This document shows positions 33,625 through 44,532 of a DNA stretch of 64,000 nt, in pieces. The position numbers and the translations under genes were made by a program. The DNA is from Mesorhizobium sp. 113-3-3 (GTDB lineage: Bacteria > Pseudomonadota > Alphaproteobacteria > Rhizobiales > Rhizobiaceae): the NCBI RefSeq assembly GCF_016756495.1, contig NZ_AP023243.1, positions 2,298,501 to 2,362,500 of the forward strand. The letters are read 5' to 3'. A model generated the notes under the pieces. That model made no database searches, had not been told where the DNA came from, and saw nothing but the letters and a program-made list of their open reading frames with translations. The first letter of the stretch is position 1. Each line of letters opens with the position of its first letter.

Positions 33625-36444
33625 CTACTGCCCCAGCCGTTCGAGCAGGATGGGGACATGCACCTGGTCGGATTTGTAGTTGCCGGTCAGCATGTACATC
33701 ATGATGTTGACGCCGGCGCGCAGCGCGTAGACCCGCTGCATCGGGTCGGCCGGCACGGTCGGCAGCAACGGGTCGCCATTCTCGTCGACCGCCCAGGCGC
33801 CGGCGAAATCATTGGCGGTGATCATGATCGGCGAGACGCCGTCGCCTGTGCGCACCGGCCGGTTGTCGGCATTGCTGGCGTCGAGCGAGGCCTCGACCCA
33901 GAGCGGGCTGCCACTGAAGCGGCCGGGGAATTCCGGCAGGATGAAGAAGGATTTGGTCAGCACGTGGTCCGACGGCACCGGCTCCAGCGGCGGTACGTTG
34001 AGGTTGCCGAGGATGTCGCGCAGCCGCTCGGTCGCCGGGCTGGTGGAATCGGCGCCGATGCCGTTGGCGAACTGGTCGCGCGTGTCGAACAGCACCGTGC
34101 CGCCCTGCTGCATATAGGCGTCGATGCGGGCGATGGCGGCCTGGCTCGGCATGGGGGCGGCCGGATCGATCGGCCAGTAGATCAGCGGATAGAAGGACAA
34201 CTCGTCCTTGGCAATGTCGACGCCGGCCGGTGCGCCGGGTTCGAGCGCGGTCTTCTCGATCAGGAAGCGGGTCAGGCCCTCGAGCCCGGCGCGGCTGATC
34301 GAATCGTCGCCCGGCACGCCGGTCAGCACATAGGCGATGCGGGTCTTCGAAATCGCCGTGACGGCCGCTTCGTCGCCTGGCTTGGCATCGTCGGCGCGGG
34401 CGAAATCGGCGTGCCCGAAAAGCGCGCCAAGCGCGATCAGGACGGCCGCGGTGGTGGCCGCCGCGCCGGCACGGCGCCGCCGGCGCGAGAACAGCCCGCC
34501 CATCCAGAACACCGCCAGCGTGTCGAGCAGCATCAGCACCAGCGCGGCCGTGACCAGCGAACCCTTCAGATTTCGGGATTCATCGAAGGCGTACTGGATT
34601 GATGTCACCGGAACGGTCAGTTGCGGGCGGGCCAGCGGCACGAACGTGCTTGCGGCATCGAGCAGATTGTGGGCGAAGACGCCGGTCTCCGAGCCGTAAA
34701 GGCCAGGCGGGTTCTCGAAGGTCACCGGTACGCCGGCGCCCGGTACCAGTGGCCGCGCATCCGGCGTCGGCGGCACCAGCGAGCCGTCGGCGGCGATCAT
34801 GCGATAGGGCGCCAGCGACGTGGCGGCGGCTTCGGCATTGGCGATCGCCGCGCCCTGGTTGCGCGACAGCTGCACGATACGGCGCAGCATCTCGACGAAG
34901 CTGCCCGAGATCGGCAGGTTCGACCAGGTTGCCTCCGGCGTGACATGGAACAGCACCAGCGTGCCCTTGCCTTTCTTCAGCCCGGTGACCAGCGGCGTGC
35001 CGTCGGCAAGAGCGGCCCAGGTGCGTTCGACGATGTCGGGTGTCGGTTCGGCCAGCACCTGCCTGCTCACGGTGACTTCCGTAGGCGGCGCCAGATCGGC
35101 GAAGGGACCGGCCTTGGGAAATTCGGTGACCGGCTGCGGCGATGTCCAGGACAGCGCGCCGCCGAGCGAACGCTCGCCTGTGCGCAGGCGGACCGGCAGC
35201 AGATCGTCGTCATTGCCGGCGGCGGCCAGCCGCGAGCCGGCAAAACGCACCAGCGTCCCGCCATTGTCGACCCAGTCGACCAGCCTTTGCCGGACCTGTG
35301 CGGGAATGGTGCCGATATCGGCCATGATGATCATAGCCGGCTTCTGGTCGAGGATCTGCGGGATGGCGTCGGCGAGATCGGCGCTGGAGGGTTCAACCAG
35401 GTCGGCGAAGGGCTGCAGCGCGCGCCTGATGTAGTAGAGCGGCGACAGAAGCGGCTGCGCCTGGTCGGCCTCGGCCTGCGACAAGAGCCCGACGCGGCGG
35501 CGCTTGGAGCTTTCGTCGAGCACGCGCACCGCACCCGCCTGGCGCTCGCCGTCGAGCGCGATCGAGGCGAAGTCGTTGCGCAGCTCGAACGGCACCCCCA
35601 TGGTGCCGGTGGCGGTGGCTTCGCCGGGCGCGAAGGTCAGCGTCGCATCGGCGATACGGCGGCCCTTGTCGTCGAAGGCGCCGGCGGTGACCTGTGCGGG
35701 CGCCGGATCGCCCGGTGCGCGGATGGCGGTGAGCGCGAAACCGTCGACCTGGTTGTCGGCGGCGGTAAGCCCGGTCAGCGAAAGGCGGTCGGCCGTTGCC
35801 CACACCACGCGCGCGGCATTCTTCGACAAGAGCGTGTTGAAGGCGGCTTCGTCGCCTTTGGCCGCCAGGCCGTCGGCCAGCACGGCGACGCTGGCGCCGG
35901 GCAAATTCTCCAGCACGCCGGCGACGCGGGCATAGACGGCGGGCCGGTCGGTCGGGATCGGCCGCGGCTTGGCGGCGCGCAGCCGGTCGAGCGCGGCGGC
36001 GGCATCGAAGGGGCCGATCTCGGCGTTGGGTTTTTCGGCGGTGAAGGCGATGATGACGGGGACGCCGTTCGAGCCGGCGTCCTTGATCAGCCGCTCGGCG
36101 GTGGCGACGCGCTTGTTCCAGTCGGCCGCACTTGCCCAGTCATTGTCGATGACCAGCGCAAGGGCCGCACCCTCGGCCGGCAGTTTTTCGCGCGGGTTGA
36201 AGACCGGTTCGGCCAAAGCGGCGACGATGAGGCCGGCCATCAGCAGTCTGAGCAGCGTCAGCCACCAGGGGCTTTGATGCGGCGTCTCCTCGCGCTTCAG
36301 GACGCGCGCCAGGATCTTCAGCGGCGGGAAGATCTCGGCCTGCGGCTTGGGCGGCGTCAGCCTGAGCAGCCACCAGATCACCGGCAGCGCCAGCAGGCCC
36401 CACAGCACCATGGGAGCGCCAAAGGAGAGCGGCAGCCAGTTCAT
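33625..36444 (-). CDS. DUF4159 domain-containing membrane protein with BatA-like N-terminus
   Basis: A 939-residue protein. The N-terminus carries the BatA-like motif with two helices (FGAPMVLWGLLALPVIWWLL; LKILARVLKREETPH) and a third near 65-80. A long extracytoplasmic region follows. A membrane segment near 640 (LVTAALVLMLLDTLAVFWMG) precedes a second helix, and the C-terminal 200 residues are the DUF4159 domain (RIAYVLTGVPGDDSISRAGL; IYWPIDPAAPMPSQAAIARI). The start overlaps the DUF58 gene by 4 bases. Its role with MoxR chaperoning is inferred from the family, not shown. Confidence 0.82.
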   Translation of the reverse strand: MNWLPLSFGAPMVLWGLLALPVIWWLLRLTPPKPQAEIFPPLKILARVLKREETPHQSPWWLTLLRLLMAGLIVAALAEPVFNPREKLPAEGAALALVIDNDWASAADWNKRVATAERLIKDAGSNGVPVIIAFTAEKPNAEIGPFDAAAALDRLRAAKPRPIPTDRPAVYARVAGVLENLPGASVAVLADGLAAKGDEAAFNTLLSKNAARVVWATADRLSLTGLTAADNQVDGFALTAIRAPGDPAPAQVTAGAFDDKGRRIADATLTFAPGEATATGTMGVPFELRNDFASIALDGERQAGAVRVLDESSKRRRVGLLSQAEADQAQPLLSPLYYIRRALQPFADLVEPSSADLADAIPQILDQKPAMIIMADIGTIPAQVRQRLVDWVDNGGTLVRFAGSRLAAAGNDDDLLPVRLRTGERSLGGALSWTSPQPVTEFPKAGPFADLAPPTEVTVSRQVLAEPTPDIVERTWAALADGTPLVTGLKKGKGTLVLFHVTPEATWSNLPISGSFVEMLRRIVQLSRNQGAAIANAEAAATSLAPYRMIAADGSLVPPTPDARPLVPGAGVPVTFENPPGLYGSETGVFAHNLLDAASTFVPLARPQLTVPVTSIQYAFDESRNLKGSLVTAALVLMLLDTLAVFWMGGLFSRRRRRAGAAATTAAVLIALGALFGHADFARADDAKPGDEAAVTAISKTRIAYVLTGVPGDDSISRAGLEGLTRFLIEKTALEPGAPAGVDIAKDELSFYPLIYWPIDPAAPMPSQAAIARIDAYMQQGGTVLFDTRDQFANGIGADSTSPATERLRDILGNLNVPPLEPVPSDHVLTKSFFILPEFPGRFSGSPLWVEASLDASNADNRPVRTGDGVSPIMITANDFAGAWAVDENGDPLLPTVPADPMQRVYALRAGVNIMMYMLTGNYKSDQVHVPILLERLGQ

Positions 36445-37435
36445 GCGCCAACCACCTTTCCTGGCTGATCGCCAGTGGCGATCATGCCGGCACGAGCGCC
36501 AGCACCGGTCGGCCCGAATTGACCAGCACGACCGCTACCGGCATAGCCGCCATCGGCGGTCATCGCCATGTGGAGGCGCACCAGCGCGTCGGACGCCAGC
36601 CGATCGGTGTGGTTGACGGTAAAACTCCAGCCGAGCCGCTTGCACCATGCGGCCAGCTCCTGGCGGCGGGCGGCGTAGAGCAGGCGGTATTCGTCGCCCA
36701 GCATTTCGGCGCGTCCGGCGGTCAGCTTGTCTCCGGTCTCGGGATCGGTGAACTCGGTGCGGCCGGCATAAGGGAAGGTCTCCTCGGCCGGGTCGGCGAC
36801 CTCGATCAGATGGGCGCGCACGCCGTGGCGGGCGAGCACGTCGAGCCATTCCATCGTTTCCTCGACCGGATCGAGGAAATCGCTGGCAATGACGATGTCG
36901 CAGAAGCGCCTGATGTCGGAGAGGTCGGGCTTTGCCGGCAGGTCGCCGGCATGCATGAGCTGGGCGGCGATGCGCTCGGCGCCATTGCGGGCGGTGAAGG
37001 GGTCGGTCAGATCAGGCCAGGCGATGCGCTCGCCGCTGCGCGACAACAATTCGGCCATGGCCAGCGCCAGCACCAGCGCACGCGATTGCTTGGAGACGCT
37101 GGCGCCGGTCGATTTGTAAAGCATGGACGGCGAGGGGTCGGCCCACAGCCATACCGTATGGGCGGCCTCCCATTCGCGGTCGCGCACATAAGTGTGGTCG
37201 TCGCGGGCCGAGCGGCGCCAATCGATGCGCGAGGAATCGCCTTCGACATAGGGCCGAAACTGCCAGAAATTCTCACCGATGCCGCGCTTGCGGCGGCCAT
37301 GCCAGCCGGCGATCACGGTGTTGACGATGCGCCGTGCCTCGACCAGCAGGTCGGGCACAAGCGAAGCCCGCAACCGGCCACGGGCGAGCGCGTCGCGCGT
37401 CGCTGCCGGAGCCTGGACCTCGCCGATACGCGCCA

Positions 37436-37436
<1 letters not shown>
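36441..37436 (-). CDS. DUF58 domain-containing protein
   Basis: A 331-residue cytosolic protein. The DUF58 signature is clear: YVEGDSSRIDWRRSARDDHT followed by YVRDREWEAAH. A VWA-like fold follows (VWLWADPSPSMLYKS, a MIDAS-like D-x-S-x-S). The start at 37436 overlaps the moxR stop as TGATG, so it is translationally coupled, and its end overlaps the DUF4159 start by 4 bases. Its C-terminal codons run through a short palindrome (36466-36484). DUF58 proteins are the usual partners of MoxR ATPases. Confidence 0.88.
36466..36484. repeat. Short palindrome inside the DUF58 3' end
   Basis: TGATCGCCA / TGGCGATCA with a central G. The core CCA-G-TGG is like the dispersed palindromes at 31272 and 57827, but the outer arms differ, so membership of that family is uncertain. 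Confidence 0.45.
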
Positions 37437-38440
<1,004 letters not shown>

Positions 38441-38581
38441 TCGGCTCGATCCCTTTGGTTGGAAATACCGGCCCGCACCATATCATATGTCGCCGCGATT
38501 CGGCCTCGCGTAGCGCCTATGGTCGAACTTAAATCACAGACTTAGGCTGACAAGCGGAACAACAGTGACTATTTCGTGACG

Positions 38582-39211
38582 ATGACGGAACACGACGAAC
38601 ATCGCCAACAAAGCCTTACGCAGGCAACCGAGGCGCGCGGCCTGGAGGCGTTGATCTCGCGCGCGGCGCGTGCCGGCAAGGGCGCGGCGCCCGTCGAGCG
38701 CTGGAATCCCGACTTCTGCGGCGATCTCGACATGGAGATCAAGGCCGACGGCACCTGGTTTTATCTCGGCACCCCGATCGGCCGCATGCCGCTGGTGCAG
38801 CTTTTCTCCTCCGTGCTGCGCAAGGACGCCGACGGCAGGACCTATCTGGTGACGCCTGTGGAAAAGGTCGGCATCCGCGTCGCCGATGCGCCGTTCATCG
38901 CCGTCGAAATGGACGTTTCGGGCAGTGGCGACGAACAGATCATCACCTTCCGCACCAATGTCGGCGATGTGGTCGAGGCCGGGCCGGAACGGCCGCTGCG
39001 CTTCGTCGACGAGAACGAGACAGGCGGCCTGAAGCCCTATGTGCTGGTGCGCGGCCGGCTGGAAGCGCTGGTGGGGCGGCCTGTCATGTATGAACTGGTC
39101 GGGCATGGCGAGGAGATCGAGATCGGCGGCAAGACCATGTTTGCCGTGCGCTCCAAAGGCGCGGTGTTTCCGATCATGCCGGCGGACCAGTTGAAACGGC
39201 TGAGCGCATGA
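38582..39211 (+). CDS. DUF1285 domain-containing protein
   Basis: A 209-residue soluble protein matching DUF1285 (WNPDFCGDLDMEIKADGTWF, YLGTPIGRMPLVQLFSSVLR, YLVTPVEKVGIRVADAPFIA). Its function is unknown. ATG at 38582 is used; a GTG two codons upstream is also possible and neither has a good ribosome site. It overlaps the CoA pyrophosphatase start by 4 bases. The trio DUF1285 / NUDIX / CCA enzyme is a recurring alphaproteobacterial neighbourhood. Confidence 0.82.
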   Translation: MTEHDEHRQQSLTQATEARGLEALISRAARAGKGAAPVERWNPDFCGDLDMEIKADGTWFYLGTPIGRMPLVQLFSSVLRKDADGRTYLVTPVEKVGIRVADAPFIAVEMDVSGSGDEQIITFRTNVGDVVEAGPERPLRFVDENETGGLKPYVLVRGRLEALVGRPVMYELVGHGEEIEIGGKTMFAVRSKGAVFPIMPADQLKRLSA

Positions 39212-39843
39212 TGGACCAGCTGTCACGGGTGCCGTTCTCATCGGCTGATTTTCGCGCGCGCTTCGCCGCGCAGCCGGATGCGCATGCCGGCGACGACTAT
39301 GGCGACCATCGCTTCAATCCGGGTCATCCGCGGCTGAACCAGGGCAAGCCGCTGCGCAATGCGGCGGTGCTGATCCCGGTGGTCGATCATGACGGCGAGG
39401 CGACGGTTCTGTTGACCAAACGGGCCGAAAAGCTGCGCAGCCATTCGGGGCAGGTGGCCTTTCCCGGGGGCACCATCGATGCCACCGATGCCAGCCCGGA
39501 GGCGGCGGCGCTGCGTGAAACCTTCGAGGAGATCGGCCTCGACCAGGACCGCATCGAGATCATCGGCCGCATGCCCGACTACGTCGCCGGCAGCGGCTAC
39601 CGCATAGCGCCTGTCCTGGGCATCGTGCGGCCCGGCTTCGGGTTGACCTTGAACATCGACGAGGTCGATGCCGCGTTCGAAGTGCCGCTGCGCTTCCTGA
39701 TGGACCCTGCGAACCATATCAGGGACAGCCGCATGTGGAACGATCTCGAATGGTTCTTTTACGACATGCCCTATGGCGACCGGCGTATCTGGGGCGTCAC
39801 CGCCGGCATCATCCGCACGCTCTATGAAAGGCTCTATGCGTGA
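39208..39843 (+). CDS. NUDIX CoA pyrophosphatase
   Basis: A 211-residue NUDIX hydrolase. The NUDIX box spans 87-111 (begins GGTIDATDAS, ends RETFEEIGL, all catalytic Glu present). The preceding LLTKRAEKLRSHSGQVAFPG is the UPF0035 motif of CoA pyrophosphatases, which cleave CoA to 4'-phosphopantetheine and 3',5'-ADP. It starts inside the end of DUF1285 and its stop overlaps the GTG of the CCA enzyme, so the three genes are translationally coupled. Confidence 0.88.
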   Translation: MMDQLSRVPFSSADFRARFAAQPDAHAGDDYGDHRFNPGHPRLNQGKPLRNAAVLIPVVDHDGEATVLLTKRAEKLRSHSGQVAFPGGTIDATDASPEAAALRETFEEIGLDQDRIEIIGRMPDYVAGSGYRIAPVLGIVRPGFGLTLNIDEVDAAFEVPLRFLMDPANHIRDSRMWNDLEWFFYDMPYGDRRIWGVTAGIIRTLYERLYA

Positions 39844-41102
39844 GTGTTTCGATCGCTGGCAGGGCCAACTGGCTTGCCGACAAGCATTTGCAGCGCCTGC
39901 TTTCCGCCCTTTCGCAAGGCAGTGAAGAGGCGCGTATCGCCGGCGGCGCGGTGCGCAACACGCTGATGGGCCAGCCGGTCGCTGATGTCGACATCGCCAC
40001 GACCTGTTTGCCCGACGAAACCATCCGCCGCGCCGAGGCGGAAGGTTTCAAGCCGGTGCCGACCGGCATCGAGCACGGCACCATCACTGTGGTCGCCGGC
40101 GGCAAGCCCTATGAAATCACCACCTTGCGCGCCGATGTCGAGACCGACGGCCGCCGCGCCAAAGTGTCGTTCGGGCGCGACTGGAAGCTGGATGCCGAGC
40201 GGCGCGACTTCACCATCAACGCGCTCTATGCCGAGGCCGACGGCAGCATCGTCGACCTGGTCGGCGGTATCGCCGATATCGAGGCGCGGCGGCTGCGCTT
40301 CATCGGTGATGCGGAAGCACGCATCCGCGAGGATTATCTGCGCATCCTGCGCTTCTTCCGCTTCTTCGCCTGGTATGGCGAAGGCCGGCCGGATGCCGAG
40401 GGGCTGAAAGCCTGCGCCCGGCTAAAGGAGGGCCTGGCGCAACTTTCGGCGGAGCGCATCTGGTCCGAACTGAAGAAACTGCTTTCGGCGCCTGACCCCT
40501 CGCGGGCGCTGCTGTGGATGCGCCAGGCTGGTGTCCTGACCGCCGCGCTGCCGGAAAGCGAGAAATGGGGCATCGACGCCATCCACGGGCTGACCAAGGC
40601 CGAGAAAGATCTGGGCTGGCCGGCGGACCCGATGCTGCGGCTTGAGGCGATCGTGCCGCCGGATGCAGCGCGCATGAAGACGCTCGCCGAGCGGCTCCGG
40701 TTTTCGACCGCGGAATCCGACCGCTTGCGCCACTGGGCAGTGGCCACCGCCGTCGAGCCGAAGACGACCGAGGGCGAACTGGCGAAAAGGCTTTATCGCG
40801 GCGAGCGGCAAGGGTTTGTTGACCGCCTGCGGCTGTCGCTTGCCGGGGCCAGGGTGCGCGCTGTCGAGAACACTGACGCGCTGCTCGAAGCCGGCGGCTT
40901 TTCGCGCCTGCTGGCCTTCGCGCTCAAATGGGAAAAACCGGTGTTTCCGCTGAAAGGCGCCGATCTGACGGCGCTCGGCGCAACGCCTGGGCCAAAGCTC
41001 GGCGAAATCCTCAAGAACCTCGAGGCGGAATGGATCGAGGCCGGATTTGCCCCTGATCGCGGCGCGCTGCTCGACCGCGCCGCGAAGGCGCTCGAAACTT
41101 AG
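39840..41102 (+). CDS. cca: CCA tRNA nucleotidyltransferase
   Basis: A 420-residue class II nucleotidyltransferase, which adds or repairs the 3' CCA of tRNA. The nucleotide-binding GGAVRN is at 35-40 and the catalytic DxD is D49 and D51. The conserved RRDFTINALYAE and the flexible-loop region EARIREDYLRILRFFRF follow. The GTG start at 39840 overlaps the previous stop, which supports it. The C-terminal part is the usual helical neck, body and tail. A stop at 41102 is followed by 67 bases before the convergent protease gene. Confidence 0.93.
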   Translation: MSVSIAGRANWLADKHLQRLLSALSQGSEEARIAGGAVRNTLMGQPVADVDIATTCLPDETIRRAEAEGFKPVPTGIEHGTITVVAGGKPYEITTLRADVETDGRRAKVSFGRDWKLDAERRDFTINALYAEADGSIVDLVGGIADIEARRLRFIGDAEARIREDYLRILRFFRFFAWYGEGRPDAEGLKACARLKEGLAQLSAERIWSELKKLLSAPDPSRALLWMRQAGVLTAALPESEKWGIDAIHGLTKAEKDLGWPADPMLRLEAIVPPDAARMKTLAERLRFSTAESDRLRHWAVATAVEPKTTEGELAKRLYRGERQGFVDRLRLSLAGARVRAVENTDALLEAGGFSRLLAFALKWEKPVFPLKGADLTALGATPGPKLGEILKNLEAEWIEAGFAPDRGALLDRAAKALET

Positions 41103-41169
41103 ACTGGAGCCTGGCCGGACGGCCGCGCCTGCGGTTTGACGTCGCCGATCAAAAACCGATGTCGCTCTC

Positions 41170-42150
41170 CTACTTGATCGCCACGGGGGCCAGGGCGCGC
41201 GAAAGGCTTGCCTCGCCCTTGCCGTAGACGGAGGGGTTATAGTTGACCAGCGTGTCGGTACGTGCCGTGTTGAGCAGGTCGTTGGTGATCTGGGTCGCCG
41301 TGGCCTTGGTGAATTTGCTGCCGATGATCGCCGCGTATCCTGAAATGATCGGCGCGGCGAAGGAGGTGCCATAAAGGCCCGTCTTGCTGCCATCGACACC
41401 AACCACCAGGAAGTGGCTTTGCACCGCCGCATTGGAGCCGGCGGTGTTGGAATACCAGGCAAGCTGGGCCTTGCTGGACGTCGTGCCGTTGGTGGACAGT
41501 GCGCCGACGAAGATCGCGGATGGTTTTCCGATCAGGGCAAGGTCGAGATAGTCCTGCTGGCCGTTCGTGATCCCGCCCACGGCAACCGAATCGTTGCCCG
41601 CGGCTTTCGAAACGACTGCCGTTCCGTTGGTGGCATAAGAGATGATGGAGGCTTCCTCCTGGGCCCACCCGATCTGGTTCGAGCGGTAGCCCGCCTTGGC
41701 GTACATGCCGTAGCTCAGATTGAGCACATTCAGGCCGGGCGCCAGGCCGACGGCCGAGCCGGTTGAGAAATCCTTCGACCGGATGGTCGCCAAGGGCGCG
41801 ATCATGGCGGTTTCCTCACGCGTCCATTCGCCGTGGCGCTGGGTTTGAGCCCCAACACCGAAATTGCCGGAAAAGCGCGACGTACTGGAGAAATCGTCGA
41901 CGATCGTAATCGTGACGCCCTTGCCCTTGTATCCCGCGGCCCAGGCGGCGCCGACATCGGGGCTCATCCACCCCTGTACCACTTGCGTGCCCGCGGCCGG
42001 GATCGTTGCGCTGACGCAGGTGGACAGACCGCCGCCGTGGCACAACGCGGCCATCTCGTCCGCGTTGACCGCCTCCTGCGCCGACGCCATCGGTGCCGAC
42101 AGGATGGCGAGAGCCGTGGCGACGCCGAATTTCAAGCAACTCCGTGACAT
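41170..42150 (-). CDS. Secreted S8 (subtilase) serine peptidase
   Basis: A 326-residue exported protein, signal peptide 1-24 (cleavage ASA-QE). The catalytic triad is visible as D85 (ITIVDDFS), H106 (QRHGEW) and S263 (YGTSFAAP), with oxyanion-hole N186 (KAAGNDS). C37 and C45 may form a disulfide. The core is shorter than classical subtilisin and has no autotransporter domain or propeptide of usual length. The ATG at 42150 has GGAGTAAG upstream. It lies 87 bases downstream of the outer-membrane-type protein gene in the same direction. Confidence 0.87.
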   Translation of the reverse strand: MSRSCLKFGVATALAILSAPMASAQEAVNADEMAALCHGGGLSTCVSATIPAAGTQVVQGWMSPDVGAAWAAGYKGKGVTITIVDDFSSTSRFSGNFGVGAQTQRHGEWTREETAMIAPLATIRSKDFSTGSAVGLAPGLNVLNLSYGMYAKAGYRSNQIGWAQEEASIISYATNGTAVVSKAAGNDSVAVGGITNGQQDYLDLALIGKPSAIFVGALSTNGTTSSKAQLAWYSNTAGSNAAVQSHFLVVGVDGSKTGLYGTSFAAPIISGYAAIIGSKFTKATATQITNDLLNTARTDTLVNYNPSVYGKGEASLSRALAPVAIK

Positions 42151-42237
42151 GATCTTACTCCGTTCAAACAAGAACCACGACGGGTGATCGCGCATTTCGG
42201 GGCGGGATGATCTTCTCATTTTTCATCCTCCCGGCGA

Positions 42238-42816
42238 TCAGAAAGTTACACGGTAATTCAGCCAGATGTGCTGGCTCTCCGGTTTAGCGTTAACCAGATA
42301 TTTCAAGGTTTCCTCAGGCGCCAACTGGCTCGCCGCAAGCCGGCAATTGACGCTGTAGGTGCCAAAATCACCGTAGTCGGCTTCGCAGGCTTTTTCGGTA
42401 AGCTTGCCGCCGATGGTGGTGGTGAGCGAAAGGGAAAGCGTGCTGTTCGGGTTCGGATGCATCTGGGTGACGAACCCGAGCTTGAGGCTGGGCTCGATCC
42501 GATACTTCTCGCCCTCTTCGCCGGTTCCAAAGCCCCAAAGGATGCCGGTATCTTCGGTGATCTGGGTGAGCAGGTCCACATGCATGTCGACCCAGCGCGC
42601 GCGGTACCATTGGTTGAACGAAACAAAGGTCCCGTTCTGCAGTTCGTAGCCGCCATTGCCGAGGCTTCTCGCGCGATCGCTGAGTGGCGAGCCCTGATGT
42701 ATGTCGACCAGCGATGTCGTCATTTCCTGTGCTGCAGCCGGGAACGCCCCGATGAGCGCGCACAGCAGGAGCGCCACCGTGCGGAACCTCCTTCGACTGC
42801 CGGACTTTTCGCGCAT
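42238..42816 (-). CDS. Outer-membrane-type beta-barrel protein of unknown function
   Basis: A 192-residue exported protein: signal peptide VALLLCALIGAFPAAAQ, then alternating amphipathic strands (WVDMHVDLLTQ, TLSLSLTTTIGG, HIWLNYRVTF). It ends in F with the aromatic-x pattern recognised by the BAM machinery, so an outer-membrane barrel is likely. Two cysteines (EKACEADYGD, NCRLAA) may pair. I do not recognise a family. ATG at 42816 is used, with GAGG 9 bases upstream. It probably forms a unit with the subtilase gene downstream. Confidence 0.65.
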   Translation of the reverse strand: MREKSGSRRRFRTVALLLCALIGAFPAAAQEMTTSLVDIHQGSPLSDRARSLGNGGYELQNGTFVSFNQWYRARWVDMHVDLLTQITEDTGILWGFGTGEEGEKYRIEPSLKLGFVTQMHPNPNSTLSLSLTTTIGGKLTEKACEADYGDFGTYSVNCRLAASQLAPEETLKYLVNAKPESQHIWLNYRVTF

Positions 42817-43075
42817 GCGCGAAACACCTCGCCCCACCGGTCCGGATCAGTGCCCTGGTGGCGACGGGCTTCTCTGGCAGCCCACTGTAGCCGGATTATC
42901 CGCGCGACAGTGGCACGGGTTCGGTTACCGTGCGGTTTACTTTAGCTGAGGCAAATATAATTTTTTGACCCTGCGGGGTCCGGCTCGCCCGGCGTTCGCG
43001 ATGGCGCTTCCAGCCAATCTTGAAGCGCCAACGCGGCTGGTTTTCCGTTGCCGATGGCTCCTGTCAGGGCAAAGC

Positions 43076-43261
43076 CTACGCGGCGTCGCGAACCTTCTCG
43101 ATGCGCGAGCGGATCGCCTCGATCATGGTTTCGCGGATGGTCGTCTCGCCATGCGTCTCGCGCATATGTTCGACGGCACGGCGCATCACTTCGGCTTCCT
43201 CGTCGGCACGGGTGTGCCACTCACAGCCGGGAACAAGCGAGCCGCAGTGAAACTGCTTCAT
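43076..43261 (-). CDS. DUF1059 domain-containing protein
   Basis: A 61-residue protein that matches DUF1059: FHCGSLVPGCEWHTRADEEA with conserved cysteines C6 and C13, followed by a helix ending THGETT. It is small, cytosolic and of unknown function; the Cys/His arrangement may bind a metal. The ATG at 43261 has AAGGAG at optimal spacing. Confidence 0.8.
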   Translation of the reverse strand: MKQFHCGSLVPGCEWHTRADEEAEVMRRAVEHMRETHGETTIRETMIEAIRSRIEKVRDAA

Positions 43262-43453
43262 CGGATTTCTCCTTTTCCTCCAGGGAGCCGGTCGGGGCTC
43301 CGCCACATTTTTGGCCCACGGTCCATTCCCGGACGCGGGCAGGGCGAGGACTATAACACGGGAGGGGCGGTCTGGTTGCATCAAAGCATCGTGCACCGCC
43401 CTCCCTGCCTCGCTGGCTTGACGCAATTCCAGACGGAATTGCTCCGGCTGACC

Positions 43454-44368
43454 TTACGGCCAGCGCACCTCGGGCGGCAGGCTGGAGAGGATCGAGGCGA
43501 CATTGCCGCCGGTCTTCAGGCCGAAGATGGTGCCGCGGTCGTGAAGCAGGTTGAACTCGACATAGCGGCCACGGCGGATGAGCTGTTCATCGCGGTCGCC
43601 GTCCGTCCAGTTCTCGTTGAAATTGGCGCGCACGAGGTGGCCGTAGACGACGAGGAAGGAGCGTCCGACGTCCTGGACGAAGTTGAAGTCGGCGTTCCAG
43701 CCGCCCTTGTCTTCTGCGGAATGCAGCCAGTCGAAAAAGATGCCGCCAACGCCGCGCGGCTCGTTGCGGTGGGGCAGGAAGAAGTACTCGTCGCACCATG
43801 CCTTGAATTTCGGGTGGTCGGCGACGGCGGCGTTCTTTTCGCAAGCGAACTGCATGGCGCGGTGGAAGGCGACAGTGTCGGGGTCGTCCTGGGTGCGGCG
43901 GCGGTCGAGCACCGGCGTCAGATCGGCGCCGCCACCGAACCATTGCCTCGAGGTGACCACCATGCGCGTGTTCATGTGCACGGCCGGAACGTTGGGGTTC
44001 CAGGGGTGCGCGATCAGCGAGATGCCGGAGGCCCAGAAACGCGGGTCTTCCTCGGCGCCGGGCATCTGCTTCCTGAATTCGGGCGAGAACTCGCCGTAAA
44101 CGGTCGAGGTGTGGACGCCGATCTTCTCGAAGACGCGGCCATGCATCATCGACATGGTGCCGCCGCCACCCTTGCCGGCATCGCGTTCCCAAGGCGTCTT
44201 TTCGAAACGGCCCGGCGACCATGAGGCCAGCGGCCCCTGGAGATCCTGCTCGATCTGCTCGAAGGCACCGCAGATGCGTTCGCGCAGCGCCTCGAACCAC
44301 AGGCGCGCCTTCATCTTCTTCTCTTCGATGTCGGCGGGCAGGCCAGCTGGTATTTCAGGTCGTTCCAA
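43454..44368 (-). CDS. hemF: Oxygen-dependent coproporphyrinogen III oxidase
   Basis: A 304-residue enzyme that converts coproporphyrinogen III to protoporphyrinogen IX in haem synthesis, requiring O2. Family stretches: [43 protein letters not shown] [15 protein letters not shown], and [10 protein letters not shown]. The start is TTG at 44368 ([11 protein letters not shown]), because GGAGAAGG lies 8 bases upstream and the first residues match the family; the next Met is 18 residues in and would cut conserved sequence. Confidence 0.95.
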   Translation of the reverse strand: MERPEIPAGLPADIEEKKMKARLWFEALRERICGAFEQIEQDLQGPLASWSPGRFEKTPWERDAGKGGGGTMSMMHGRVFEKIGVHTSTVYGEFSPEFRKQMPGAEEDPRFWASGISLIAHPWNPNVPAVHMNTRMVVTSRQWFGGGADLTPVLDRRRTQDDPDTVAFHRAMQFACEKNAAVADHPKFKAWCDEYFFLPHRNEPRGVGGIFFDWLHSAEDKGGWNADFNFVQDVGRSFLVVYGHLVRANFNENWTDGDRDEQLIRRGRYVEFNLLHDRGTIFGLKTGGNVASILSSLPPEVRWP

Positions 44369-44470
44369 AGCGCCTTCTCCGGTTGCTGGGCGGTGAGTCG
44401 ACAAAAGACTCGTCTTTTCCGGGCGCGATCCCTAATCTCTTAAAGGACAGGGTCAAGTCACTTTGGTTTT

Positions 44471-44511
44471 GCGCATGATCCTTTCCGAAATCCGGTTTCG
44501 GGGTCATGCGC
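44471..44511. repeat. RIME-like hairpin upstream of a small gene
   Basis: Outer arms GCGCATGA (44471-44478) and TCATGCGC (44504-44511) with an inner CCGAAA / TTTCGG pairing. It has the same architecture as other rhizobial intergenic hairpins but a different sequence from the 13122 family. Confidence 0.65.
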
Positions 44512-44532
44512 TGCTGTGCAAGGAGTTGTTTC

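Noticed and set aside
34621..36468. 615-codon rightward frame opposite the DUF4159 gene
   Set aside because: It is the GC-driven mirror of a gene with recognisable domains and coupled neighbours.
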